From assembly GCA_964600385.1 (NCBI GenBank), contig CAZRJC010000003.1, forward strand, positions 62,001 through 126,000: DNA of 64,000 nt. Reading direction: 5' to 3'. Source of the DNA: DMER64 sp964600385. GTDB taxonomy: Bacteria > Bacteroidota > Bacteroidia > Bacteroidales > UBA932. This document shows, piece after piece, positions 1-8,971 of the stretch. A program made the position numbers and the translations under genes. The first letter of the stretch is position 1, and each line of letters begins with the position of its first letter. The notes under the pieces are model-generated. The model ran no database searches. It was not told the origin of the DNA and saw nothing but the letters and a program-made list of their open reading frames with translations.

Positions 1-1682
1 AGCTGCCTTTCAATCCTGTGAAGGTCTTCCGGTTTTTCCAGTATGTCGCGAACTCCAAAATAGTATTTTATTTTAGGCTCAGTACCGGAAGGACGAATGG
101 TCACAACGGTGTTGTCCATGCAAACAAACTGTATCACATCCGATTTGGGTAACTCTATGGCATAGCGCAGATCGCTTACCATGTCTACGGTTTCGCTTTT
201 CAGGTAATCATGTATCAGCACCACCTCGGAACCGAGCAACTGACGGGGAGGTTCAGTCCGGTAACCGTTCATGAGGATCTTCATCTGCTCCATGCCGTCT
301 TTTCCTTTCATTGTTCTGGACATTAACGATTCTTTAAAGAATCCGTAGTGCACATAAATATCCGTAAGCAAATCAAAAAGGGTCCGGCCCTGTTCCGCTG
401 CCCATGCCGCCACCTCGGCAATAAGCGCACAGGCCACTACGGCATCTTTATCACGTACGAATTCCCCCACATTGAACCCGTAACTTTCTTCGCCACCGCC
501 AATGAACGTTTTCCTGCCTTCCTGCTCTCTCACTATCTGGGCAATGTATTTGAAGCCTGTGAGCACTTCGTAACATTCCACCCCGTAATCCCGGGCCATC
601 ACACGCAAAATATCCGAGGTCACGATGGTCTTGACAATATATTCGCTGCCTTTGAGCTTTCTGTTCTCTTTCCATTTCATGAGTAGATACCAGGTAAGCA
701 GCGCTGCTGTCTGGTTCCCGTTCAGTAACTGTATCTGATTGGCATCATTCCGTACGGCTATACCAACACGGTCGGCATCGGGGTCGGTAGCCATGACCAG
801 CTGTGCCCCCACTTCTGCTGCTTTTTCCACGGCCATCCGCAAAGCCTCGGGTTCTTCGGGATTTGGCGATATTACTGTAGGAAAATCACCATCGTTCACA
901 TCCTGCGAAGGTACGTGGTACAGGTTCTCAAAACCCATGCGCCGCAAGGCCTCGGGAACAAGATGAACTCCCGTTCCGTGAAGCGGAGTGTATACCATCT
1001 TAAGGTCTTTATGTTTTTTTATGGCCTCGGGACTCAGTTTCAAAAGGCTTAAAATGGCCGAAAGATACAGTTCGTCCATTTCCGCACCCATAGTCTCAAT
1101 GCGGCCTGTTCCCCCTGTAAAGCGAACCTGCGACGGTGAAGAGATTCCCAGTACTTCTTTAATAATATTCTTATCATGAGGAGCCACCACCTGCGCTCCG
1201 TCGTTCCAGTATACCTTATAGCCGTTATACTCCTTTGGATTATGGCTGGCCGTGATCATTACCCCGATATTGCATTCCAGTTGTCTGACTGCGAAGCTGA
1301 GTTCGGGAGTCGGACGCAGGGTGTCGGATAAATAGACGGTAAAATCATTGGCAGCCAGCACCTCGGCTGTAATCCGGGCAAAATCGGGAGATGCATTCCG
1401 GCAATCATACGATATGGCTGCGCGGTAAGGAGCAGGAAATGCTTTCTTTACATAATCCGCCAGACCCTGGGTAGCCATACCCACAGTGTAACGGTTCATT
1501 CTGTTGGTGCCGGCACCCATGATGCCGCGCAACCCGCCGGTACCAAACTCCAGATTCTTGTAAAAACTGTCTTCCAGTTCCCGGGGATCACCCTTCAATA
1601 GCTGTTGGACAGCCTGTCTGGTTTCTGCATCGAAGGAAGGATCGAGCCATTCCTGAGCTCTTTTTATAACATCTTCTGTCAT
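1..1682 (-). CDS. Phospho-sugar mutase (phosphoglucomutase/phosphomannomutase), 3' end cut by window
   Basis: An alpha-D-phosphohexomutase that interconverts hexose 1- and 6-phosphates in the cytoplasm. About 560 codons are visible and only the extreme C-terminus is missing. Family landmarks read in order: the catalytic phosphoserine loop TASHNP, the metal loop DPDADR, the sugar-recognition motif GGEESYGF and the phosphate-binding RPSGTEPKIKYYFG close to the window edge. The ATG at 1682 overlaps the stop of the upstream RmlD-like gene by 4 bases (ATGA), so the two are co-transcribed and probably translationally coupled. Glucose versus mannose preference cannot be told from sequence. Confidence 0.93.
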   Translation of the reverse strand, partial: MTEDVIKRAQEWLDPSFDAETRQAVQQLLKGDPRELEDSFYKNLEFGTGGLRGIMGAGTNRMNRYTVGMATQGLADYVKKAFPAPYRAAISYDCRNASPDFARITAEVLAANDFTVYLSDTLRPTPELSFAVRQLECNIGVMITASHNPKEYNGYKVYWNDGAQVVAPHDKNIIKEVLGISSPSQVRFTGGTGRIETMGAEMDELYLSAILSLLKLSPEAIKKHKDLKMVYTPLHGTGVHLVPEALRRMGFENLYHVPSQDVNDGDFPTVISPNPEEPEALRMAVEKAAEVGAQLVMATDPDADRVGIAVRNDANQIQLLNGNQTAALLTWYLLMKWKENRKLKGSEYIVKTIVTSDILRVMARDYGVECYEVLTGFKYIAQIVREQEGRKTFIGGGEESYGFNVGEFVRDKDAVVACALIAEVAAWAAEQGRTLFDLLTDIYVHYGFFKESLMSRTMKGKDGMEQMKILMNGYRTEPPRQLLGSEVVLIHDYLKSETVDMVSDLRYAIELPKSDVIQFVCMDNTVVTIRPSGTEPKIKYYFGVRDILEKPEDLHRIERQ

Positions 1683-2557
1683 ATCTCGTTTCTTAAGAAT
1701 TTTACCAATCTGTCTTCCCAGTGAGGGATATCAAGGCCCAGCTTTTTGCTTATCAGGGCAGGACTCATTACGGTGTATAGAGGCCTTGGTGCACCGCCCG
1801 ATTCCGTATCTTCCGTCAGGGGCAGAACGGGAGCAAGTGTTCCCGTATAAGAACCGACACCTGCGGTCATCAGTTCCCTTATTCGGGTAGCAAAGGTGTA
1901 ACGGTCGCAACCTCCCCCCTCGCTGGTGTATTGATATAAACCCGAGGCAAGGCCATGTCCGGCCAGTTTGTAGAGGGCATCTGCCAGGTCCGGGGCGTAT
2001 GTGGGAGAGTTCACCTGGATACTGTCTACATACAATGGTTCACTGCGTCCGGCAAGCAACCGGGGAATAGCCGCCAGAAAATTCCTGGAAAACTGTGAAT
2101 ATACCCAGCTGGTACGTACCACCACTCCTTTTTCATAGGAAAGAACTATTAGCTCCCCTTCCCTTTTTGATTTCCCGTATTCATTCACCGGAGCGGGAAG
2201 GTCATCTTCCGTATAGGGATTTCTCTTATTGCCGTCAAACACATAATCGGTGGATAAATGGACCAGTACGGCCCCACATTCCCTGCAGGCTGCCACCATC
2301 CCGGAAAGACACTCTGCGTTCAGCCTGTAAGCGGCAGCAGGGTCTTTTTCGGCCATATCCACATTTGTAAAGGCAGCTGCGTTCAACACATATTGCGGCT
2401 TCAAACGGCTGAAGCATGAAGTAAGGGCACCGGCATCGGTTATGTCCAGTTCACTTCTTGAATAAGGCACAAGCGATATGTTACCGTACCGGGGGGCCAT
2501 TCGTTGCATTATACCCCCTACTCCTCCGTTGGCACCTGTCAGGATCATCTTTGTCAT
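1679..2557 (-). CDS. rfbD: dTDP-4-dehydrorhamnose reductase-like NAD(P)-dependent epimerase/reductase (RmlD family)
   Basis: 292 residues, usual length for RmlD. An N-terminal Rossmann glycine motif (TGANGGVGG) is followed by the family signatures NAAAFTNVD, STDYVFDG, a YGKSKREGE active-site segment (YxxxK) and RTSWVYS. The expected role is NAD(P)H reduction of a dTDP-4-keto-6-deoxy sugar in the cytoplasm for surface polysaccharide. No other dTDP-rhamnose gene (rmlA, B, C) is in the window, so the exact substrate is inferred from family only. A TAACTTTG element ends 4 bases before the start codon, which predicts a leaderless transcript. It is followed by the phosphomutase with a 4-base overlap. 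Confidence 0.85.
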   Translation of the reverse strand: MTKMILTGANGGVGGIMQRMAPRYGNISLVPYSRSELDITDAGALTSCFSRLKPQYVLNAAAFTNVDMAEKDPAAAYRLNAECLSGMVAACRECGAVLVHLSTDYVFDGNKRNPYTEDDLPAPVNEYGKSKREGELIVLSYEKGVVVRTSWVYSQFSRNFLAAIPRLLAGRSEPLYVDSIQVNSPTYAPDLADALYKLAGHGLASGLYQYTSEGGGCDRYTFATRIRELMTAGVGSYTGTLAPVLPLTEDTESGGAPRPLYTVMSPALISKKLGLDIPHWEDRLVKFLRNEI

Positions 2558-2561
2558 ACTA

Positions 2562-2596
2562 CAAAGTTAGCAACAAGTTGCTTTTATCTATCTTTG
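2562..2596. promoter_or_regulatory. Back-to-back divergent promoters for rfbD-like and alkD-like genes
   Basis: Minus-strand TAACTTTG (2569 to 2562) and plus-strand TATCTTTG (2589-2596) match the Bacteroidota -7 consensus TAnnTTTG. Each stops exactly 4 bases before its start codon (2557 and 2601). Between them lies the small palindrome GCAACAAGTTGC (2570-2581). The whole intergenic space is 43 bases, so the two polymerase footprints must overlap. I see no good -33 TTTG for either. Confidence 0.7.
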
Positions 2597-2600
2597 TGAC

Positions 2601-3293
2601 ATGGAAAAAATCATTGCCCGGCTGTTTGAATTGCAGGATAAGGGATATAAGGAATTCACCGCCAAAATGATCCCCAACATTGCTCCTGCTACGATCATCG
2701 GCGTCAGGAGCCCTCAAATGAAAAAGCTGTCCAAAGAATTTGCCGGGGATCCCGACAAGATGGCATTTCTTGACGAACTCCCCCACAAGTATTTAGAGGA
2801 GAATTATTTACATGCTTCATTACTGGGATCTCTGAGTAAGGACATTGACGTTATACTGTCCCGTATAGAACAATTTTTGCCATTCATTGACAACTGGGCC
2901 GTTTGCGACAGCACGGTATCGGGGCTCAAAATCATTGCCAGAAACACACAGGCGGTGGAACCATACTTGCTCGGATGGCTGGACCATCCGGCTCCTTTTA
3001 CCAAACGTTTTGCCATTGTCATACTGTTGAATTACTACATGGGAGATGCATTCTGTCCTTCCATGCTTGAACGGCTGGCACAGGTCCGCAGCACAGAATA
3101 TTACGTAAACATAGCCCTGGCGTGGTATTACAGTTATGCGCTCATTAAACAGTACGATGCCTCCATAGGCATGTTTGAAAAGCCTGTTCTTGACAAATGG
3201 GTTCATAACAAGTCCATTACAAAAGCACTGGAAAGTTTCCGCATTCCCGGCGACCGTAAGGAAAAACTGCGTCAACTAAGGATATCCAGATGA
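2601..3293 (+). CDS. DNA alkylation repair protein (AlkD-like DNA glycosylase)
   Basis: 230 residues, typical of the AlkD/HEAT-like repeat DNA glycosylases that excise cationic alkylated purines. Sequence marks: VRSPQMKKLSKEF near residue 35, the central DNWAVCDS motif, paired helices with RF..V.LL, and the C-terminal W.HNKSITKALESFRI. The start at 2601 sits 4 bases after TATCTTTG, so the mRNA is probably leaderless. The next downstream Met would remove the first helix, so I keep 2601. The stop overlaps the GT39 gene start by 4 bases. Function is assigned from family. Related HEAT-like members without glycosylase activity exist. Confidence 0.85.
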   Translation: MEKIIARLFELQDKGYKEFTAKMIPNIAPATIIGVRSPQMKKLSKEFAGDPDKMAFLDELPHKYLEENYLHASLLGSLSKDIDVILSRIEQFLPFIDNWAVCDSTVSGLKIIARNTQAVEPYLLGWLDHPAPFTKRFAIVILLNYYMGDAFCPSMLERLAQVRSTEYYVNIALAWYYSYALIKQYDASIGMFEKPVLDKWVHNKSITKALESFRIPGDRKEKLRQLRISR

Positions 3294-4819
3294 AAAACCA
3301 ATACCGGAACAGACTCTTTATCCTGATGGCCGCAAGCCTGTTAGTCCGTGCTCTGGCAGCCGGTTTGCTCGAATTGGGAAACGACGAGGTTTATTACTGG
3401 ACGTATGCCCTTTTTCCCGATTGGAGTCACTTTGATCATCCCCCCATGCTGGGATGGATCATGCGGCTGTTTACCCTTAACCTGACTTTTGACAGTGAAC
3501 TGGCCCTGCGCATGCCGTCGCTTGTTTCAGGCACTCTCAACATATGGCTTATCTTTCAGCTGGGACGGCTCATCAGGAACGAACGCACCGGCTGGTATGC
3601 GGCTTTACTTTATACAGCCTCTGTTTATGCCACTATACTGACAGGCACTTTTATCCTGCCCGATACGCCTCTCGGCACTTTTTACCTGGCCGCCCTTTTT
3701 TTCTTTTTCAAAGCACTGGATTCGCCGGTACATTTTCTCACTGCGGGCCTGTTCACCGGACTTGCCATGCTCAGTAAATATTCGGGCGTTTTCCTATGGG
3801 TGGGCGTCGGACTGTATTTGCTGTTTTACAGGAGGGCGTTGTTGCGCAGCCCTTTTTTATGGGGCGGGCTGGCCGTTTCGCTCCTGCTCTTCCTCCCGGT
3901 TATATTGTGGAACATGAACCGCGACATGACCAGTTTTGCCTTCCATACGGAAAGAGTGGCTTTTTTCGGGGAAGGATTGAAATTATTCTATTTTGGACGG
4001 GAAATTTTTGGCGGGATACTCTACAATAATCCGGTGAACGTGGGCCTTGTTGTCTGGGCCGTATGGATCGCCGCCAGGTCGTTACGAACCGGCAGCACAC
4101 AACCCGCAGTGCCCGTTACGGTATTCAGGATGGTGATGACACAGGCTCTCCCGCTTTTGAGTGTATTCCTGTTTTTTTCACTCTTCAGGGAAACGCTGCC
4201 GCATTGGTCCGCTCCCGCATATTATCCGCTCATGCTACTGGCTGCTTGTGCCCTGGATGCAAAATATCCCGGCACTTTCAATAAAATCCCCGCGGTTATC
4301 AGGACGGCCCTGGGCATTATCATAGTCGTACTTATTGCAGGTACGGCACTAATACGTACAGGATTCATGCCCCTTGGAAAGAACGACAGCCGGGACGAAC
4401 TGGGACGTACGGATTTCACGCTCGACATGTATGGGTGGAAACAACTTTCCGGCCGCTTTGGGGAGATAAAGGAAGAGCAGGAAATCCTTTATGAAAAAAC
4501 AGGCGGCACTCTTGGAATGCCCAAAAATGCCGCTATTCTTTCTTACAGGTGGTTCCCTGCCGCTCACCTGGATTATTATGTAGCCCGGCCCAACGGAACA
4601 GTGGTAAAAACGGAGGGCCCACTTTCGCTGACGCATAAATACGAATCAATTACACAGCTCAGAGGCGGGATAAATCCCCGGGAGCGTTTCTACCGGATCA
4701 CTTCCAGCCGGTATGCCGATCCTCCCGGTGTCACGGATAACATGCAGGTGCTTGACACTTTTTATGTCGTCCGCAACGGGAAACCGGTCATTCGCTATAT
4801 CATTAGGGCTTCAAGGTAA
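3290..4819 (+). CDS. GT39/ArnT-type membrane glycosyltransferase
   Basis: 509 residues with about ten to twelve predicted membrane helices and the GT39 (PMT/ArnT-like) hallmark GNDEVYYWTY near residue 30, whose acidic pair lies in the first periplasmic loop, followed by FDHPPMLGW. Such enzymes use polyprenyl-phosphate sugars as donors and act at the periplasmic face of the inner membrane on lipid or protein acceptors. The soluble C-terminal ~120 residues carry no motif I recognise. The start overlaps the AlkD-like stop by 4 bases. The 3' end overlaps the convergent GH3 gene by 17 bases, so there is no room for a terminator. The acceptor cannot be inferred. Confidence 0.85.
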   Translation: MKNQYRNRLFILMAASLLVRALAAGLLELGNDEVYYWTYALFPDWSHFDHPPMLGWIMRLFTLNLTFDSELALRMPSLVSGTLNIWLIFQLGRLIRNERTGWYAALLYTASVYATILTGTFILPDTPLGTFYLAALFFFFKALDSPVHFLTAGLFTGLAMLSKYSGVFLWVGVGLYLLFYRRALLRSPFLWGGLAVSLLLFLPVILWNMNRDMTSFAFHTERVAFFGEGLKLFYFGREIFGGILYNNPVNVGLVVWAVWIAARSLRTGSTQPAVPVTVFRMVMTQALPLLSVFLFFSLFRETLPHWSAPAYYPLMLLAACALDAKYPGTFNKIPAVIRTALGIIIVVLIAGTALIRTGFMPLGKNDSRDELGRTDFTLDMYGWKQLSGRFGEIKEEQEILYEKTGGTLGMPKNAAILSYRWFPAAHLDYYVARPNGTVVKTEGPLSLTHKYESITQLRGGINPRERFYRITSSRYADPPGVTDNMQVLDTFYVVRNGKPVIRYIIRASR

Positions 4820-7088
4820 CCCCGGCGTTCAGATTGCCGGCCATGACGGTAAAGGTTCCCGGTTCGGTCACCCACTTTCCGTCTTTTCCAAAAAATGCCA
4901 GCTGAGTTTCACTTACAGTGAATGCAACGGTCTTTGTCTCGCCGGGTTCCAGCGCTACCCGCGTAAAGCCCTTGAGTTCCCTGACGGGACGGGTCATGGA
5001 GGCATAATTGTCCCTCATGTACAACAGCACAATCTCCTCGCCGGCACGTGAACCTGTATTGGTCACATCTACGGTCACATCCAGAGAACCATTCACAAAC
5101 TCACCCGCCTTGAGGTTGGCGTATTCGTAAGTAGTGTAGGAAAGGCCGTAACCGAACTCATACAAGGGCATGGGATCTTCCAGGACAATCGGATGAAAAT
5201 AGTGGGAAGGCATATGGTTGTATACCGAGAGAATATTTCCTGTTGAGCGGGGAAAAGTCACGGGCAGCTTGCCGGAAGGGTTCACCACTCCGTAAAGCAC
5301 CTCGGCCAGAGCCTGTCCTCCGAACATACCCGGTTCCCAGGCTTCCACGAGCGCCGAGGCTTCTTTGGCAATCCATTCCACGGCCAGAGGATGACCGTTG
5401 TTCAGGACCACAATGCAGGGCTTGCCCGAAGCCAGCACATTACGAATCAGCTCTTCCTGCAGACCGGGCAGATTCAGGTTGCCGCGTTCCACATCTTCGC
5501 CGGAGGTTTTATTCACCCAATCTTTGCGGTTAACATATTCACCGGCAAAAACAATGGTAAGATCTGCCTGACGTGCCATTTCTCCTGCTTTTCTGACTTT
5601 TTGGGGATCCATGTAGCGAATGGATTCACCCTGTTCCAGATAGGTGAACTGCGTCTTTGGCGCAATCATACGGAGTCCTTCAATGAAGGTTATCACGTTC
5701 TCGTCGGGTTGCGGGAAGGTCCAGTCACCCATCACGCCCTGTGAATTGGCATTGGGCCCGGTCACGAATACTTTTTTATAACGTGCTCCGTCGGTAAGAG
5801 GCAGAATACCATTATTCTCGAGCAATACAATACTTTTTCTTGCGGCATCGAGTGCAACAGCCTTATGTTCTTCTGCCAGCAGGGTTTCCTTTACTGCAGA
5901 TTCATCAAAGAACGGATTTTCAAAAAGGCCGAGTCTGAATTTTATCTCAAGGATACGGCGGCATGATTCATCTATGCGGGCTTCGGACACTATTCCGTCT
6001 TCCACCAGCTTCATCATGGCGGGGACAAAAGCGGGCCCGTGCATGTGCATGTCCATGCCCGCATTCACCGACTGCCCAAATGCGTCTTCATTCGATTCGG
6101 CAGTACAGTGGAGGTCATAAAGATGTTCAATATCCATCCAGTCGCTTACGATAAAACCGTTAAAGCCCATCTCGCGGCGCAGCACATCCTGCATGAGCCA
6201 TTCGTTGGAATGGCAGGGAACACCGTTCAATTCGTTATGTGCCATCATGAAACTCAGCGATCCCGCCTTGACACAGGCCTCGAAGGGCGGAAAGAACACT
6301 TCGCGCAGGGTGCGTTCTGAAAGGTCTGCAGGCGCTCCGTTCGTTCCGTTCAAAGGTTGCGATCCACCAACAAAGTGTTTGGCACAGGCCAGCACAAGAT
6401 CTTTTTCCAGACCGTTGTCGCCCTGGAATCCTTTAACGGCAGCCTCGCCCATGAGCGATACGAGCATGGGGTCCTCTCCATACGTTTCACCTACGCGTCC
6501 CCAACGCTGGTCGCGCGCCACTTCCACGTTAGGTGCAAACGTCCAGTGCATGCCGATGGCACGCATTTCCTTTGCCGTCTGACGTGATGAAACATAAACC
6601 AGCTGCGGATCGAAGGTAGAGGCCATACTGATGGAAGTGGGATATACGGTCACCCCGCTCACCAGCGCGCAGCCGTGAACGGCATCTATGCCCATAAGAA
6701 GGGGAATGCGCAGCCGCGATTCCATGGCCAGTTTCTGCAGTTCGTTGGCTTCGCCTATTGTTACCGAATGCAGAAATGAACCGATTTTACCATCTCTGGC
6801 CATTTGGGCTATATCTTCTTTAAGGAATCCGGGATAAAAGGCCTGAGCGGTATTGCGCATAAGATCCTCTTCCGTCATGCCGGCCTGGGATTCATCAATA
6901 TGGTTCAGTCCCACGCATTGGTTCATCTGGCCTATTTTCTCCTCCAGCGTCATCCGCTTCATAAGGTCGGCGACACGCTTTTCAACACTGAGGCCGGGAT
7001 TAAGATAATCCGGATTTTCCTGTGAACCTCCTGTACACGATCCGGCAAATAAAACAGCAGTCATACAAACTAGTATTAGTTTTCTCAT
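4803..7088 (-). CDS. bglX: GH3 beta-glycosidase (BglX-type beta-glucosidase), lipoprotein
   Basis: 761 residues, full length for a three-domain GH3 enzyme. A lipobox signal (MRKLILVCMTAVLFAGSC) predicts export and lipidation. The TIM barrel carries the nucleophile aspartate in FIVSDWMDI and the KHFVGGSQPLNG loop. Then come the alpha/beta sandwich and a C-terminal fibronectin-III-like domain (DVTNTGSRAGEE). It would remove terminal beta-glucose, or another beta-hexose, from oligosaccharides in the periplasm or at the surface. It faces the mannan operon across a 138-base divergent region, which suggests it trims the glucose units of glucomannan. Its 3' end overlaps the GT39 gene. Confidence 0.9.
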   Translation of the reverse strand: MRKLILVCMTAVLFAGSCTGGSQENPDYLNPGLSVEKRVADLMKRMTLEEKIGQMNQCVGLNHIDESQAGMTEEDLMRNTAQAFYPGFLKEDIAQMARDGKIGSFLHSVTIGEANELQKLAMESRLRIPLLMGIDAVHGCALVSGVTVYPTSISMASTFDPQLVYVSSRQTAKEMRAIGMHWTFAPNVEVARDQRWGRVGETYGEDPMLVSLMGEAAVKGFQGDNGLEKDLVLACAKHFVGGSQPLNGTNGAPADLSERTLREVFFPPFEACVKAGSLSFMMAHNELNGVPCHSNEWLMQDVLRREMGFNGFIVSDWMDIEHLYDLHCTAESNEDAFGQSVNAGMDMHMHGPAFVPAMMKLVEDGIVSEARIDESCRRILEIKFRLGLFENPFFDESAVKETLLAEEHKAVALDAARKSIVLLENNGILPLTDGARYKKVFVTGPNANSQGVMGDWTFPQPDENVITFIEGLRMIAPKTQFTYLEQGESIRYMDPQKVRKAGEMARQADLTIVFAGEYVNRKDWVNKTSGEDVERGNLNLPGLQEELIRNVLASGKPCIVVLNNGHPLAVEWIAKEASALVEAWEPGMFGGQALAEVLYGVVNPSGKLPVTFPRSTGNILSVYNHMPSHYFHPIVLEDPMPLYEFGYGLSYTTYEYANLKAGEFVNGSLDVTVDVTNTGSRAGEEIVLLYMRDNYASMTRPVRELKGFTRVALEPGETKTVAFTVSETQLAFFGKDGKWVTEPGTFTVMAGNLNAGVTLKP

Positions 7089-7117
7089 ATTCTGGTATAA
7101 TTTATTCTATGGATAAG

Positions 7118-7170
7118 CAAATGTAGGATAAATTACTCATTTTGGATAAAAAACGCAAAGAATATCTTTT
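7118..7170. promoter_or_regulatory. Divergent promoter region of GH3 gene and mannan operon
   Basis: On the minus strand TACATTTG (7125 to 7118) lies 29 bases before the GH3 start. On the plus strand a TTTG at 7141-7144 is followed after 18 bases by TATCTTTT (7163-7170), a near-consensus -33/-7 pair. This puts the mannan-operon start site about 50 bases before the ATG at 7227. The inverted motif GGTAACTTTACC (7181-7192) sits in the presumed leader and could bind a regulator. No regulator gene is adjacent. Confidence 0.5.
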
Positions 7171-7226
7171 CAAAACAGGTAACTTTACCAACCTAATTAC
7201 AACAAGCAATTTAACCTGATACAGAA

Positions 7227-8966
7227 ATGAAAAAACTAATCATTATCAATCTTGCCTTGTGGCTTCTTGCCTCCTGCAACCAAATGCAGGATGTCGGCGA
7301 GGTAGCCCTGCCTGCGGACTCGCGTTTCTCTCCGGGAAACGAACTTTCCTGGGCACAACCCGGTTTCGATGACAGTGGCTGGACTACCATCAAATGTTCG
7401 GACACCTGGGAAAATCAGGGATTTGAAGGTCTGGACGGTTATGGATGGTATCGCCAGACGATAACCATTCCGGAAGATTTCCGTAAACCGGTTGAAAAAT
7501 ACGGAGGTCTGGTTATCAGTTATGATAATGCCGACGACTCCGATGCTTTGTATTTCAACGGACAGATCATTACCAAAACAGGAGATTTTCCGCCCGAATA
7601 CGTAAGCGCCTACGGGCAGAAGCGCCGCCATGTAATCCCATTTGAATACATCAATCTTGAAGGTCCCAATACTGTTGCCATTCAGGTTTTTGACGGCGGT
7701 GGCGGCGGTGGTATAGTATCTTCACAGGTGATTATGAAGCCCCTATCCCCGGCATCTAAAATTGCCATGACCTATGACATGGCCCCGCAGGACTGGGTAT
7801 TCCTGGGAGACACTCCTAAAACAATAAATATTACTCTTTCCAGCCAGGAGAACTCTTCCAGCAAATGCAGTGTGATTATGGAAGTCATGACAGACAAGTA
7901 CGAACCGGTACTGACTCTCCGGATGCCTTATAAGGTAAAAGCACAGGGATCAGTTACACAGGCTTTCAACCCGGATCTGACCCAACCCGGATTTTACCGT
8001 TGCCGGCTCACCCCGGTCATCAACGGATTCAAGGGCGAAACTGTACAATTCAACATTGGGATTGAACCGGAAAAAATTGAATCGCCGGTTGACGCCCAGC
8101 CCGATTTTGCAGCCTTTTGGGAAGGTACCCGTGCCGGGTTGAACAAGGTGCCCATGAATGCCAAAATGACGCTGCTTAAAGAGTTTTCCACGGGTGCCAG
8201 AAATTTATACTATGTGGAAATGAAATCGTTCGGCAACGAGACCATTGGAGGTTATTATGCAGCTCCCAAGGCTAAAGGCAAATACCCCGTTATTGTTGTA
8301 TACATGGGTTACGGTTCGGTTGCCTGGATGCCTCATACAGACGGGGATCCGGGATTCGCCACTTTTGTGGTTTCTACCAGGGGTCAGGGAATTTTCATGC
8401 CGGAAAACAAATACGGGAAGTGGATCTGTTACGGTATTGAGGACAAAGATACTTACTATTACCGGGGCGCCTTCATGGACCTGGTAAGGGCCATAGACTT
8501 TGTATGCTCCCGTCCCGAAATTGACAATACCAAAATTGCTGCCGAGGGCGGAAGCCAGGGCGGTGCTTTTACAATAGCCGCCTGTGCGCTCGACCACCGG
8601 ATTGCCGTGGCAGCGCCTACCATTCCGTTCCTGAGTGACTACCGGGACTATTTCGAGATTGTGCAATGGCCCGGAAGCGACGTTCACGAATACATGAACA
8701 ACCATCCCGATGCCAAATGGGACGACGTATTCAAAGTACTCACTTACTTTGACATAAAGAACCTGGCCCAATGGATTGAATGTCCCGTTATCATGGCCGC
8801 CGGACTGCAGGACGAGACCTGTCCGCCGCACACCAACTTTGCCGCTTACAACCAGATAACCTCGGAAAAAGAATACCGCATTTACAAAGAATACGGTCAC
8901 AACACTCCTCCCGAATGGCAACAGGTGAGGATGGATTTCTTTAAAAAACATCTGAATATCCAGTAA
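7227..8966 (+). CDS. CE7-family acetyl esterase with N-terminal beta-sandwich, lipoprotein
   Basis: 579 residues, much longer than a plain acetylxylan esterase / cephalosporin-C deacetylase (about 320). After the lipobox (LLASC) residues ~35-165 form a GH2-like sugar-binding jelly roll (WYRQTITIP, FDGGGGGG). An Ig-like linker follows, and the esterase occupies residues ~290-579. The CE7 triad is visible: nucleophile Ser in GGSQGG, Asp in GLQDETCPP and His in YGHNTPPEW. It should remove acetyl groups from plant polysaccharide. In this operon acetylated mannan is the likely substrate. It is the first gene of the mannan operon, followed by 5 bases and then the mannanase. Confidence 0.85.
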   Translation: MKKLIIINLALWLLASCNQMQDVGEVALPADSRFSPGNELSWAQPGFDDSGWTTIKCSDTWENQGFEGLDGYGWYRQTITIPEDFRKPVEKYGGLVISYDNADDSDALYFNGQIITKTGDFPPEYVSAYGQKRRHVIPFEYINLEGPNTVAIQVFDGGGGGGIVSSQVIMKPLSPASKIAMTYDMAPQDWVFLGDTPKTINITLSSQENSSSKCSVIMEVMTDKYEPVLTLRMPYKVKAQGSVTQAFNPDLTQPGFYRCRLTPVINGFKGETVQFNIGIEPEKIESPVDAQPDFAAFWEGTRAGLNKVPMNAKMTLLKEFSTGARNLYYVEMKSFGNETIGGYYAAPKAKGKYPVIVVYMGYGSVAWMPHTDGDPGFATFVVSTRGQGIFMPENKYGKWICYGIEDKDTYYYRGAFMDLVRAIDFVCSRPEIDNTKIAAEGGSQGGAFTIAACALDHRIAVAAPTIPFLSDYRDYFEIVQWPGSDVHEYMNNHPDAKWDDVFKVLTYFDIKNLAQWIECPVIMAAGLQDETCPPHTNFAAYNQITSEKEYRIYKEYGHNTPPEWQQVRMDFFKKHLNIQ

Positions 8967-8971
8967 GCATT

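Noticed and set aside
2570..2581. Palindrome GCAACAAGTTGC as a strong operator
   Set aside because: Short, and no second copy was noticed at other promoters. Noted only within the promoter entry.
8205..8951. Open frame of 248 codons on the minus strand
   Set aside because: Antisense to the CE7 catalytic domain. No signal peptide or motif.
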